Source of the DNA: a virus | Length of the DNA stretch: 37,984 nucleotides | Virus record (IMG/VR): IMGVR_UViG_3300005577_000020 | Span: 1 to 37,984 of that record | Direction: 5' to 3' (one strand) | Shown: one piece after another, positions 25,699-32,212 of the stretch | Layout of the letters: the number at the start of each line of letters is the position of its first letter | How positions within the stretch are numbered: position 1 is the stretch's first letter | Program-made: the position numbers and the translations under genes | Notes under the pieces: model-generated | Seen by the model: only the letters and a program-made list of their open reading frames with translations | Database searches by the model: none | What the model was told of the DNA's origin: nothing

Positions 25699-25809
25699 CG
25701 TCGAGCCGCACACGCACTCGCGCCACTCGAGCCCGCTCGCGTGCCCGAGCAGCGGTAGCACGAGCCACGCCGCCATCGTCCACGCCTGTCCACAACTGCA
25801 GAGCTTCAC
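25471..25809 (-). CDS. Small zinc-ribbon protein with long C-terminal read-through (antisense overlap)
   Basis: On the minus strand, GTG at 25809 has AGGAG seven bases upstream and gives VKLCSCGQAWTMAAW, then LVLPLLGH, EWRECVCGSTLAV. The pattern W..LP..G...E.R.C.CGST.AV is shared with the minus-strand zinc-ribbon gene at 33216-33395, so residues 1-42 are likely real. The two CXC pairs could bind zinc. No stop is met until 25471, so the frame runs on for 228 bases antisense to the 25180 gene. The C-terminal part (about 70 residues) looks like a shadow. Either the ancestral stop was lost or the product really is long. Confidence 0.5.
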   Translation of the reverse strand: MKLCSCGQAWTMAAWLVLPLLGHASGLEWRECVCGSTLAVVRAPHDAGETDERYDDRCDGGEQRVPVAACAVGGRELGGDGDSARFRPTLVHLRGPLLKREVVELPRLLLSA

Positions 25810-25882
25810 GATCCGTTCTCCTGCAACCAGTGATCCCATACGGCGCAGTCGCGTAGCCGCAATAGGGTGGCGCAGCCGTTGC

Positions 25883-25909
25883 GTTCTGCTGGTGCAGAAT
25901 CTGCAGAAC
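25883..25909. promoter_or_regulatory. Palindromic element TTCTG-N15-CAGAA before the lysis genes
   Basis: GTTCTGC (25883-25889) and GCAGAAC (25903-25909) form a 7-bp inverted repeat with 13 bases between. Counted from the shared core it is TTCTG-N15-CAGAA, the same as the element at 7420-7444. It lies in the 117-base gap between the minus-strand zinc-ribbon start (25809) and the plus-strand holin-like gene (25927), so it could control either. A regulator site or promoter for the lysis unit is the likely role. Confidence 0.5.
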
Positions 25910-25926
25910 GGTGGCATGATCGTCGG

Positions 25927-26208
25927 GTGGAGAGGCCCAATCCGCTGGCGAGCATTGCGCTGTCGCGCAAGGGGATCCTCACCCTTGGCGCGCTCGCCGC
26001 GTGTACTGCGCTCGCCATCGCGGGCCGGATCGAAATGCACCAGTTCGTCACGACGCTGACCGTACTTGTCGGAGTGCTCACCGCTGGCATAGCCATCGAG
26101 GACCACGGCGCCAAGTCGGCCCCCACGAGCATCGCCACGACGGGCGACGTCAACGTGCGGAGCGAGGCGCCGCCGCCCATTCCCCCGCCGCCGAGGGTGC
26201 CGTCGTGA
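25927..26208 (+). CDS. Holin-like two-helix membrane protein
   Basis: A 93-residue protein with two hydrophobic segments, residues 17-32 and 40-57, separated by a short polar turn (GRIEMHQ), and a soluble Pro-rich C-terminus. This fits a small holin that would accumulate in the inner membrane and open it to endolysin at the end of infection. It starts at GTG 25927; no strong SD is seen. It is the first gene of the lysis block, downstream of the palindrome, and is coupled to the next gene by GTGA. Holin identity is inferred from topology and context. Confidence 0.65.
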   Translation: MERPNPLASIALSRKGILTLGALAACTALAIAGRIEMHQFVTTLTVLVGVLTAGIAIEDHGAKSAPTSIATTGDVNVRSEAPPPIPPPPRVPS

Positions 26209-26438
26209 TTCGCCTGCTGACTGCCGCCGCCTGGGCGTGCTACCTCGCCAGTCTCACCGGCGGCTGCGCCGGCGCGTCGCATGAAGAGAACGCCGTGACC
26301 GCGGCGACGTACGAGGCGCAGCAGCTCGCTTGCGTCGACACCGCGCGGACGCTGGAAGAGAGCCACGCGTGCCGCTGCGGCCACCCTGCGGCGAATGGCC
26401 ACGTTCCCGACTTCTGCCACGACGGAGGCACGCCGTGA
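26205..26438 (+). CDS. Small Cys-rich lipoprotein
   Basis: A 77-residue protein with an N-terminal hydrophobic segment and lipobox-like LTGGC (Cys21), suggesting lipidation and outer-membrane anchoring. The mature part has Cys at about 43, 56, 58 and 70 (ACRCGHP), so it may be cross-linked or metal-bound. Overlapping position in the lysis block recalls Rz1-type outer spanins, but the partner coiled-coil inner spanin is not seen next to it and the Cys pattern is atypical. It starts at GTG 26205 in the end of the holin-like gene. Confidence 0.65.
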   Translation: MIRLLTAAAWACYLASLTGGCAGASHEENAVTAATYEAQQLACVDTARTLEESHACRCGHPAANGHVPDFCHDGGTP

Positions 26439-26596
26439 CCGAGATGATGGAGAAGTTGGTGGAAGCCGTCGTCCTCTCCTGGGCGAAGTACATGCTCAGC
26501 AATGGGCGCGATCCGAAGGCCGAGCTCGACGCCATGCTCGAGACGTCAGACGCCACGGTGGATGCGACGGAGAAAGCGCGCTTCCCGAATGGCTGA
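26435..26596 (+). CDS. Small hypothetical protein of the lysis block
   Basis: A 53-residue soluble protein starting at GTG 26435 over the lipoprotein stop (GTGA). It is predicted to be helical (EMMEKLVEAVVLSWAKYML, then a charged second helix). No known domain. It is probably co-translated with the lysis genes; function unknown. Confidence 0.6.
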   Translation: MTEMMEKLVEAVVLSWAKYMLSNGRDPKAELDAMLETSDATVDATEKARFPNG

Positions 26597-26642
26597 CGCG
26601 GTCGCTCGTTTCTTTGCGAAGGTGAGTCAGGTGCAACCATGA
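26589..26642 (+). CDS. 17-residue mini-ORF linking two lysis-block genes
   Basis: ATG at 26589 starts inside the end of the previous gene, and the TGA at 26640-26642 overlaps the ATG of the next (ATGA). The peptide MADAVARFFAKVSQVQP is a short amphipathic helix. The overlaps are the only support; it may simply carry ribosomes across the gap. Confidence 0.3.
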   Translation: MADAVARFFAKVSQVQP

Positions 26643-26839
26643 GCCTGCTCATTTGGCTGTTCATCTGGGTCCTCATCTTCGCCGTCCTCTGTTGGATGGT
26701 GTCGATCGCGCCTCTCCCCGCGAAACCGCCGTTTCTGCGGAACGTGCTGTATCTGCTCGTCGGGCTGATCGCGCTGCTGTTCCTTCTGCACCTCGTGGGC
26801 TGGGTCGATCTCGGCGTTCCGCGCCCACACTGGCGATGA
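26639..26839 (+). CDS. Small two-helix membrane protein (Thivi_2564-like)
   Basis: A 66-residue protein with two hydrophobic helices (about 2-23 and 34-57) joined by IAPLPAKPPF. The LPLP..P linker is characteristic of a family of tiny membrane proteins in Proteobacteria and their phages (often named Thivi_2564 family). In a lysis block a second holin or antiholin role is possible. ATG 26639 overlaps the mini-ORF stop, and its TGA overlaps the lysozyme ATG. Confidence 0.65.
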   Translation: MSLLIWLFIWVLIFAVLCWMVSIAPLPAKPPFLRNVLYLLVGLIALLFLLHLVGWVDLGVPRPHWR

Positions 26840-27618
26840 GCGGCGACGAGAAAGACGATGACGTCGGCGGCGACACGCTGGACGACGATCGCTACGCCCC
26901 GAGCGCCCTGCTGACCATGACTGGCACCGCGGAGCCGTCGCGTGGCGCCGGCTGGCGTGGCCTGCTCGCCGGCTTCGATGGCGTGACGCGTCGCGCCGCC
27001 GTCGACGCGTTCCTCCCCATCACCGTTCCGCTCGAGGGGGCGTGCGCCTTCATGTACCTGGACCAGATCGGGCTGGTCACGACGGGGATCGGCAATCTCG
27101 CCGATCCTGCGGCGCTGGCGCTCGCGATGCCATGGCGCAACCGCGACGGCTCGCCGGCGAGGCCCAGCGAGATCAAAGCGTGCTGGGACCTGGTGAAGAG
27201 CCGCTACGACATGCGCTTTGGCGGCGGCGTCGCCTACGGCAAGCTGCCCGGCAATGACCTGCGCCTGGACCGCGACGGCGTAGCGCTCGTCGTCCGCTGG
27301 CGTCTCGAGGAGAACGAGGTCCGGCTGGCTAGTCGGTTCCCCGCGTTCCCCGAGTGGCCCGCGGACGCGCAGCTCGGCGTCCACCTCATGGCCTGGGCGC
27401 TCGGTCCGTCTTTCCGGTTCCCCGAGTTCACTCGGGATGCGCTGGCCGGAGACTGGCAAGCCGCCTCGGGCGCCTGTCACATCCGCAACGCGATGCCGTC
27501 GCGCAACGATGTGCAGCGGCTCTGCTTCATGAACGCCGCGCGGGTCGTGCGTGAGGGGCTATCGCTCGATGCGCTGCTGACGCCCGTGCCGGAGACGGGT
27601 GGGGGTCTCATCACGTGA
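26836..27618 (+). CDS. T4-type lysozyme (endolysin)
   Basis: A 260-residue muramidase that should cut the glycan strands of peptidoglycan. The catalytic triad spacing of T4 lysozyme is exact: E67 (LEGACAFMYLD), D76 nine residues on and T82 six further, followed by TGIGN as in the family. It lacks a signal peptide, so it needs a holin. The first 50 residues are acidic and not part of the usual fold. At 260 residues it is longer than T4 lysozyme (164), with extra segments after the active site. ATG 26836 overlaps the upstream stop. Confidence 0.88.
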   Translation: MSGDEKDDDVGGDTLDDDRYAPSALLTMTGTAEPSRGAGWRGLLAGFDGVTRRAAVDAFLPITVPLEGACAFMYLDQIGLVTTGIGNLADPAALALAMPWRNRDGSPARPSEIKACWDLVKSRYDMRFGGGVAYGKLPGNDLRLDRDGVALVVRWRLEENEVRLASRFPAFPEWPADAQLGVHLMAWALGPSFRFPEFTRDALAGDWQAASGACHIRNAMPSRNDVQRLCFMNAARVVREGLSLDALLTPVPETGGGLIT

Positions 27619-27704
27619 TTGACGACAGCCTCATCATCGCCGGCTGTCTCGTTGTCGCAATTCTTGCCGCTGTCGTCTACGCGGCGCGTCGGGGGCCGCC
27701 GTGA
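27615..27704 (+). CDS. 29-residue single-span membrane peptide
   Basis: GTG 27615 overlaps the lysozyme stop (GTGA) and the TGA at 27702-27704 overlaps the next gene's GTG. The peptide has a strong hydrophobic segment (LIIAGCLVVAILAAVVYAA) and a basic end (RRGPP), giving a clear membrane peptide with positive-inside topology. It is shorter than most gene finders accept. It may be a holin accessory, antiholin or spanin remnant. Confidence 0.6.
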   Translation: MIDDSLIIAGCLVVAILAAVVYAARRGPP

Positions 27705-28159
27705 CTGCGTGGGTGCTCGCCCTTATGCTCGTGCTGCAGCCGCGTGCGCCATGGGTGGACAGCTACCAAGACACCGCGCGAGCCATCGCGGACGTCACCG
27801 CCGAGGAGGAGCCTCTGTTCGCTGGACACCTCGGGCGACAGCGGACGGCCGCGCTACTCGTCGCCGTCGCGTGGTTCGAGTCGACGTTCCGCCCGGACGC
27901 TGTCGGTGACAAGGGGGCGGCCAAGTCGCTCTACCAGGTCCACGGTCCCATGCCGTCCGACGCGCGTCAGGCGACGCGGGAAGCGCTCGCCATGATGCGG
28001 GCGTCGTTCCGGGCGTGCCGCGCGCTACCGCTCGAGGAGCGCTTGGCTTGGTACGCGAGTGGTCTTGCGGACGGCTGCTCGAGCGACGCGGGCCGTCGCG
28101 CCTCGCGCCACCGCGTCGGGCTCGCGCTGAGGCTGTTCAGCAAGCACGCGCCACCGTAA
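27701..28159 (+). CDS. SLT-type lytic transglycosylase
   Basis: A 152-residue protein with an N-terminal hydrophobic segment (WVLALMLVLQP) that may be a signal peptide or signal anchor. It carries the SLT motif VAWFESTFRPDAVGD with the catalytic Glu at 60, then KSLYQVHG corresponding to the usual ASLxQ. It would cleave peptidoglycan with 1,6-anhydro product formation. It is the second cell-wall enzyme here, besides the lysozyme. GTG 27701 overlaps the preceding mini-gene. Only 4 bases separate its stop from the convergent 28164 gene. Confidence 0.82.
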   Translation: MTAWVLALMLVLQPRAPWVDSYQDTARAIADVTAEEEPLFAGHLGRQRTAALLVAVAWFESTFRPDAVGDKGAAKSLYQVHGPMPSDARQATREALAMMRASFRACRALPLEERLAWYASGLADGCSSDAGRRASRHRVGLALRLFSKHAPP

Positions 28160-28163
28160 CTAC

Positions 28164-28499
28164 TCATCGGCTGCGGGCCGGCAGCTTCGCGAGCGCGTCG
28201 CGGGCGATGTGCACAGCAACCGTCGCGACGCCCGACCACCACTCTCTCGTGTCGAGCTTGGAGATTTGCTCCACCGCCGCCCGCAGCTCGTCCCGCTCGC
28301 GCGCGATGTCCACCGGGCCATGCCACTCCTCGCACGGCCTCGTTAGCGTGCCGCATGACGGGCACACGCGCGCCCCCTCCAGCGCGTCGAGCAGCGCGGG
28401 CAGCGCTTCCAGCAAGCGAGTCGCCATCGACGCCGCGTAGTCTGGATTCTCCGCCATCGCCCGCAGCCTCTGAATCTCCGCCGCGTCGATGTCAGCCAT
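28164..28499 (-). CDS. Hypothetical protein with zinc-ribbon knuckle (last gene of leftward operon)
   Basis: A 111-residue protein: helical N-terminus (residues 5-42), a CPSC knuckle at 46-49 with C56 and H60, then a second helical part. AGGAGG stands 8 bases before the ATG, the best ribosome site in this operon. It is the terminal gene of the long minus-strand early operon and converges on the transglycosylase gene. Similar short proteins accompany Sak4-type phage recombination operons, but function is unknown. Confidence 0.75.
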   Translation of the reverse strand: MADIDAAEIQRLRAMAENPDYAASMATRLLEALPALLDALEGARVCPSCGTLTRPCEEWHGPVDIARERDELRAAVEQISKLDTREWWSGVATVAVHIARDALAKLPARSR

Positions 28500-28659
28500 C
28501 GTGCTTCCTCCTAGCCGGTGCCTCGACGACGCGGATGACTTCGCCGCCGCGCCATGACTCTAGGCGCGCTACTCGCAGTAGCTGGAACGCGCGCGGCGAG
28601 AACGCTGACCCGGGAATCGTCACCAGCCACCACACCCGCGCCCTCTTCTTCGCGCTCAC
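28492..28659 (-). CDS. Small hypothetical protein (55 residues)
   Basis: The GTG at 28659 overlaps the upstream gene's stop, and its own stop overlaps the next gene's ATG by 8 bases. The sequence (MSAKKRARVWWLVTIPGSAF, later FQLLRVARLESWRGGEVIRVVEA) is a compact alpha/beta-like protein rich in Trp and Arg. No family is recognised. The frame is strongly supported by the overlap pattern of the operon. Confidence 0.7.
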   Translation of the reverse strand: MSAKKRARVWWLVTIPGSAFSPRAFQLLRVARLESWRGGEVIRVVEAPARRKHDG

Positions 28660-28871
28660 CGCTCGCCTGCCTTCGCTTGCTCGGCGTCCAGCGCCTCGTT
28701 CTCGGGGATAGGGCAGCCCGCTGCGTGCTCGAATCCTGGATGGCCGCAGTGGTAACAGGCGGCCCCACCCCGCTTGTCGTCAGCGGAGCGGATGTCGATC
28801 GCGTATCGCGCCGGCATCTGCATGACCTCGATGCCGTGCTCCCTCGCCTTGTCCGCGAGCGTCTTTTTCAT
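28656..28871 (-). CDS. Small zinc-ribbon protein
   Basis: A 71-residue protein: N-terminal basic helix (MKKTLADKAREHGI), a beta part, and a CYHCGH...HAAGC zinc knuckle around residues 40-54. ATG 28871 overlaps nothing but sits 3 bases from the previous gene, and GGGGGAGT precedes it. One of eight Cys-rich proteins in the leftward operon. It could bind nucleic acid or protein; function unknown. Confidence 0.75.
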   Translation of the reverse strand: MKKTLADKAREHGIEVMQMPARYAIDIRSADDKRGGAACYHCGHPGFEHAAGCPIPENEALDAEQAKAGER

Positions 28872-28873
28872 CG

Positions 28874-29086
28874 CTACTCCCCCTCCTTCCCGCCGTGCGC
28901 GGCGTTGCGGCGCGATGCAGCCTTGGCCGCGACACTCACCCGCAGCGCCTCGGGGTCGCGTGTCGCCCAGCGATTGCCGCACGCGCGACATGCCAAGCCG
29001 GCGCTCTCTCCGTGAACACCGGTACCCGGATATGCGGGCGCGTACAGATACGTGTCGGACGAACCGCAGTTCTTGCACTTGATCAC
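28874..29086 (-). CDS. Small zinc-ribbon protein
   Basis: A 70-residue protein with two CXXC pairs (CKNC near residue 4, CRAC near 34), a classical zinc ribbon, and a basic C-terminal tail. GGAGAC lies 6 bases before the GTG at 29086, which overlaps the upstream stop by 4 bases. Function unknown, probably nucleic-acid or protein binding. Confidence 0.75.
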   Translation of the reverse strand: MIKCKNCGSSDTYLYAPAYPGTGVHGESAGLACRACGNRWATRDPEALRVSVAAKAASRRNAAHGGKEGE

Positions 29087-30765
29087 GGCTTGTCTCCTTC
29101 GCGCTCGGCGAGGGCGGCGATACGCGTCGCGCAGTTCGCGGCGGACTCGCGATGCTCGAACGCGTAGCAGAGCGCCGTAACGCGGCACACTTGCTCCGCC
29201 TCCCGCAGCGCCTCCACCCTCCCAGCGCGTCGCTCAGCGGCGAGGATGGGCGCAACCTTCCTGACGACGTCTTGGCTGATCCACGTCACGTTTGGGTTAT
29301 GCGCACGCACCACCGCGAGCGCGCGGTCGTACTCCTCGACGTCGGGCGCGGCCCCCGGAGGGGAGGAAGAAGTGCCGGGAACGACAGGCGCCACCGCCCG
29401 GCTCGGCTCGTCGACCGTGTTAGGGCCCGTCTGCGCCCCCGCCATCTGTTTGCCCGTGCCCTTGCAGACTGGACACCGGCTCGTCACGTACACCGCCGGC
29501 ACCGGACCACCAGGCACGAGCGGCTTGGGTTGAGGGCCGGGAACGCGTCCCGTTCCCCCGCACCGCGCGCACCTCTCCTCGGCCGGCGGGGCGGGCTGCT
29601 TCGCATGACCCTCGACGTGCTCGGATCGAAGCAGACCGCACCAGCATCGGGTGTTCGGCAGTTCCAACGTGCAGGTGTCGCGCGCGTGACGCTGCCAGTA
29701 CCACCTCACACCGTCGAAGCCTGACGGAACCGGCATCAATCCGCACGCGCACTGCGCCTCGGGCTTATCCGCCTCCTTCACCTGCGGGGCGGCGCCGCCG
29801 CGGGCGCGGATGCGAGCGGCCAGTTCGTGCGCGGTCTCACACGCAGCGTCGTACGCGACGTCGGAGCCATCTGTTGCACGGCCCACGAGGCGGTCGCACT
29901 CCTTCGCGCATTCCTCCCGCTCGCGCGCCACCGCCTCGGCGATGCGGCGGTCGACGTCGGTACGCATCTTCTGGCGTGCTTCGAAGGACGCCTGCTCGAC
30001 GGTCGCCACAACATCTTGGCAATGCTTCCGCAACCGCTCGATCTCCTCGCGATACGCCGAGCACTGCGCGTCTCCTGTCGCGAGGAGGGCGGCGGCGAGG
30101 GATTCGGCGTCACGCAGCCGCCTGCAAAGGACGTCGACCGTGCGGCCCTGCTCGATCGTCAGCTCGCGGTACGCATCGAGCGACTTCTTCATCTCCTCCT
30201 CCGCCGCACCGCGCGCGGGCCACAACTTCACGAGCGCGTCACCGATCGCGCGAGCCAGCAAAGATGCCTGGTCGTGCATGGCAACGTTGTTGCTCTCGAC
30301 CGACCACACCTTGTGCTCGCCAGCGATCCAGACTGAACCGCGCTCGCCGACGCGGCTGTACGTCACCTCCGGCACGCCCGCGGGTGGGGTGAGACGAGCG
30401 CGCATCCATCGAATCGCGGTGTCGACGGCACCCTCGCTCTGCGACGGCTCGCCGGGCACTTCGTGCATGATGAAGTTCGCCAGCTGCTCCACCTGCTGCT
30501 CCAGGTCGCCCGCGGGCGGGGTGGCGAGGCGGTCCCGCATGCCGATGATGAACCCGCGCAGCGAGACGCCGTCACCAACCGCCAAACCAAGGTCTTCGCG
30601 AATGGCGCGTACCAACCACTGGTGACGCTCGACCTCGTCCCGCGCCTCGTCCCGCTGCCTCACCAGCGCCCGCACCGCCTCGTGGTACTCGCGCAGCACC
30701 CGCGCCAGTTCCACCTCCAGGCGGTGGATACTGGCGCGGCAGTCGATGTGACCGACGTCGACCAT
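29083..30765 (-). CDS. Large coiled-coil/zinc-finger protein of the recombination operon
   Basis: A 560-residue protein. Residues 1-100 form a coiled-coil start (LEVELARVLREYHEAVRALV). A long mostly helical middle follows with several Cys, then a Cys-rich part (about 340-440) with CACG, CWCG and two DnaJ-type CXXCXGXG units (CARCGGTG, CPVCKGTG), and a final helical domain. The DnaJ-type units bind zinc and often contact proteins or nucleic acid. ATG 30765 shares its A with the upstream stop. No enzyme motif is visible, and the fold is unknown. It seems unusual in size for this operon, where all other genes of unknown function are short. Confidence 0.75.
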   Translation of the reverse strand: MVDVGHIDCRASIHRLEVELARVLREYHEAVRALVRQRDEARDEVERHQWLVRAIREDLGLAVGDGVSLRGFIIGMRDRLATPPAGDLEQQVEQLANFIMHEVPGEPSQSEGAVDTAIRWMRARLTPPAGVPEVTYSRVGERGSVWIAGEHKVWSVESNNVAMHDQASLLARAIGDALVKLWPARGAAEEEMKKSLDAYRELTIEQGRTVDVLCRRLRDAESLAAALLATGDAQCSAYREEIERLRKHCQDVVATVEQASFEARQKMRTDVDRRIAEAVAREREECAKECDRLVGRATDGSDVAYDAACETAHELAARIRARGGAAPQVKEADKPEAQCACGLMPVPSGFDGVRWYWQRHARDTCTLELPNTRCWCGLLRSEHVEGHAKQPAPPAEERCARCGGTGRVPGPQPKPLVPGGPVPAVYVTSRCPVCKGTGKQMAGAQTGPNTVDEPSRAVAPVVPGTSSSPPGAAPDVEEYDRALAVVRAHNPNVTWISQDVVRKVAPILAAERRAGRVEALREAEQVCRVTALCYAFEHRESAANCATRIAALAEREGDKP

Positions 30766-31229
30766 CAGAACAGCGGCTCGCCCGTCTCGCCTGTCGGTCC
30801 GGCGTCCGGCGCCGGCTTGGGTGCACCGTTTCCGATCGTAGCCGCGAGCTTCGCGAATTTCGCACCGAAGGCGCGCTTCGCCTTGCCGTCCATCTGCTGC
30901 TTCAGGACGACGCGACCGCCACCGGTGCGAATCTGCACCTTCATCTGCTGCTTGCCCTCCCACTGCTCGTACTTGACCTCGACCTCGACCTCGTTCGAGT
31001 CGATGCCGACGAGCTTCCCGAGGTCGTTGCCCTGCCACCCGAGGGCGCGGAGGCGCTCGAGCTCGTACTCGGCGCTGTTGTCAGTGAAGATGAGGAACGT
31101 CGACACGCGCGCGCCGATGTCCAGCAACTCGAGGTCCAGGACGATCTGATCGTTCCCCTTGCTCGTCAGCCCGTACTGCTCACTACCCGCCACACCACGC
31201 CCCCGATACGTCCCTGCCTGAATACCCAT
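30765..31229 (-). CDS. SSB/DUF669-like single-strand DNA-binding candidate
   Basis: A 154-residue, beta-rich N-terminal domain (GIQAGTYRGRG, GNDQIVLDLELLD, EVEVEVKYEQWEGKQQMKVQIRT) and a Pro/Gly/Glu tail, similar in build to phage proteins placed next to Sak4 that are annotated DUF669 or SSB-like. They are thought to bind single-stranded DNA for the annealing recombinase. ATG 31229 has AAGGAG at the right spacing. ATG 31235 gives a 4-base overlap with the upstream gene and is the alternative. Its function is inferred from synteny and shape. Confidence 0.7.
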   Translation of the reverse strand: MGIQAGTYRGRGVAGSEQYGLTSKGNDQIVLDLELLDIGARVSTFLIFTDNSAEYELERLRALGWQGNDLGKLVGIDSNEVEVEVKYEQWEGKQQMKVQIRTGGGRVVLKQQMDGKAKRAFGAKFAKLAATIGNGAPKPAPDAGPTGETGEPLF

Positions 31230-31231
31230 CG

Positions 31232-32212
31232 TCATTTCTCCTTATTTCCCAGCTTCACCGTGAGCGCGTTCGCGATCTCCGCGAGGCGATCAGGGTCGTT
31301 CTTTGCCGCGGCGACGTAGCCTGTTGCCTTCTTCGTCACATCGACGTCGCCGATCTGCTCGATGAGTCGACCAATGCGCGCCTTGAGCTCGTCGACCGCA
31401 CCCTCCGCCGCTCCCACCGCGCTCGCGAATTCCGACCACGATAGCGGGATCTCGTCGGGCAGCTTCACTCGCGCCTTGGCCTCGAACGCCGCGCTCCACC
31501 GCGTGTGGATGATCCGCGCGCCCGTCTCCGTTCCCTTGTTACGGCGCGAGTCGTCCTTCTTCGCCACGACTTCGTGACGCATGAAGAGGACGAAGTCGCA
31601 CCACTGCTGCAGCACGCCCGCCGCCTTGTGGTGCATCTGCACCTCATACCGGTCGTATCCGGGGCCGCTCGGATCGTTGAACCCCTTCACATGGGAGTGC
31701 GCGAGGAGAATAACGTTCATCCCGCGTTTCCAGTGCCGCTCAAGCTCGAATACGAACACCCGCCAGAGCGAGACCACCGCGTCGTATCCCTTGTTGAAGC
31801 CGCCCTCGTACTTCGCGAGCTTCGCCGACGTATCGCCGCCCCACTTCGCGCCGGGACCCTCAACGAGACGCGCCCAGGCGAGCAGCTCGAGCCAGTTCAC
31901 CGTGTCGACGACCAGCGTCTTGAAGTCGTGTGGCTCGTCGAGGATGGCGAGCGCATCGAAAACGTCGTCCCACGTCTCCGGACTCGGAAGACGCGCGACG
32001 TCGAATTCTTGCGTACCGCTCTCTGAGCAGAGAAACACCGGATCCGGCGCGCCCGCAGCGAAGGTTGTCTTACCCACGCCAGGCACGCCATAGCCGAGGA
32101 TGCGCACCGGCATCGGCTTCTTTCCCCGTGTAATGCTCGCCGACGTCCACCGCTTGGCCTTCGCCGGCCCCGCGACGAGCTGCGGCTTCACCGCTCCAAC
32201 ATTCGTAGTCAA
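31232..32212 (-). CDS. Sak4-like ATPase recombinase
   Basis: A 326-residue RecA-fold ATPase of the AAA_24/Sak4 type. Walker A is GVPGVGKTT (42-50), Walker B-like TLVVDTVNW around 99-107, and ILLAHSHV at 168-175 is a sensor strand. Residues 195-280 contain a DNA-binding-like region and LPDEIPLSW. Such proteins act as single-strand annealing or recombination proteins in phages and usually travel with an SSB-like protein, as here. ATG 32212 overlaps the upstream nuclease stop. Confidence 0.88.
   Translation of the reverse strand: MTTNVGAVKPQLVAGPAKAKRWTSASITRGKKPMPVRILGYGVPGVGKTTFAAGAPDPVFLCSESGTQEFDVARLPSPETWDDVFDALAILDEPHDFKTLVVDTVNWLELLAWARLVEGPGAKWGGDTSAKLAKYEGGFNKGYDAVVSLWRVFVFELERHWKRGMNVILLAHSHVKGFNDPSGPGYDRYEVQMHHKAAGVLQQWCDFVLFMRHEVVAKKDDSRRNKGTETGARIIHTRWSAAFEAKARVKLPDEIPLSWSEFASAVGAAEGAVDELKARIGRLIEQIGDVDVTKKATGYVAAAKNDPDRLAEIANALTVKLGNKEK

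Noticed and set aside
26205-26438. Classical Rz/Rz1 spanin pair
   Set aside because: The lipoprotein is Cys-rich and not Pro-rich, and no inner-membrane coiled-coil partner overlaps it. Only the lipoprotein nature is supported.
28160-28200. Bidirectional terminator between the convergent transglycosylase and leftward operon
   Set aside because: The gap is 4 bases, and the nearby GCTGC...GCAGC repeat has no T-run and lies inside coding DNA; not supported as an intrinsic terminator.
29083-31038. Longer version of the coiled-coil gene starting upstream at about 31038
   Set aside because: The upstream 91 residues are a shadow of the SSB-like gene. ATG 30765, which overlaps that gene's stop, is the proper start.
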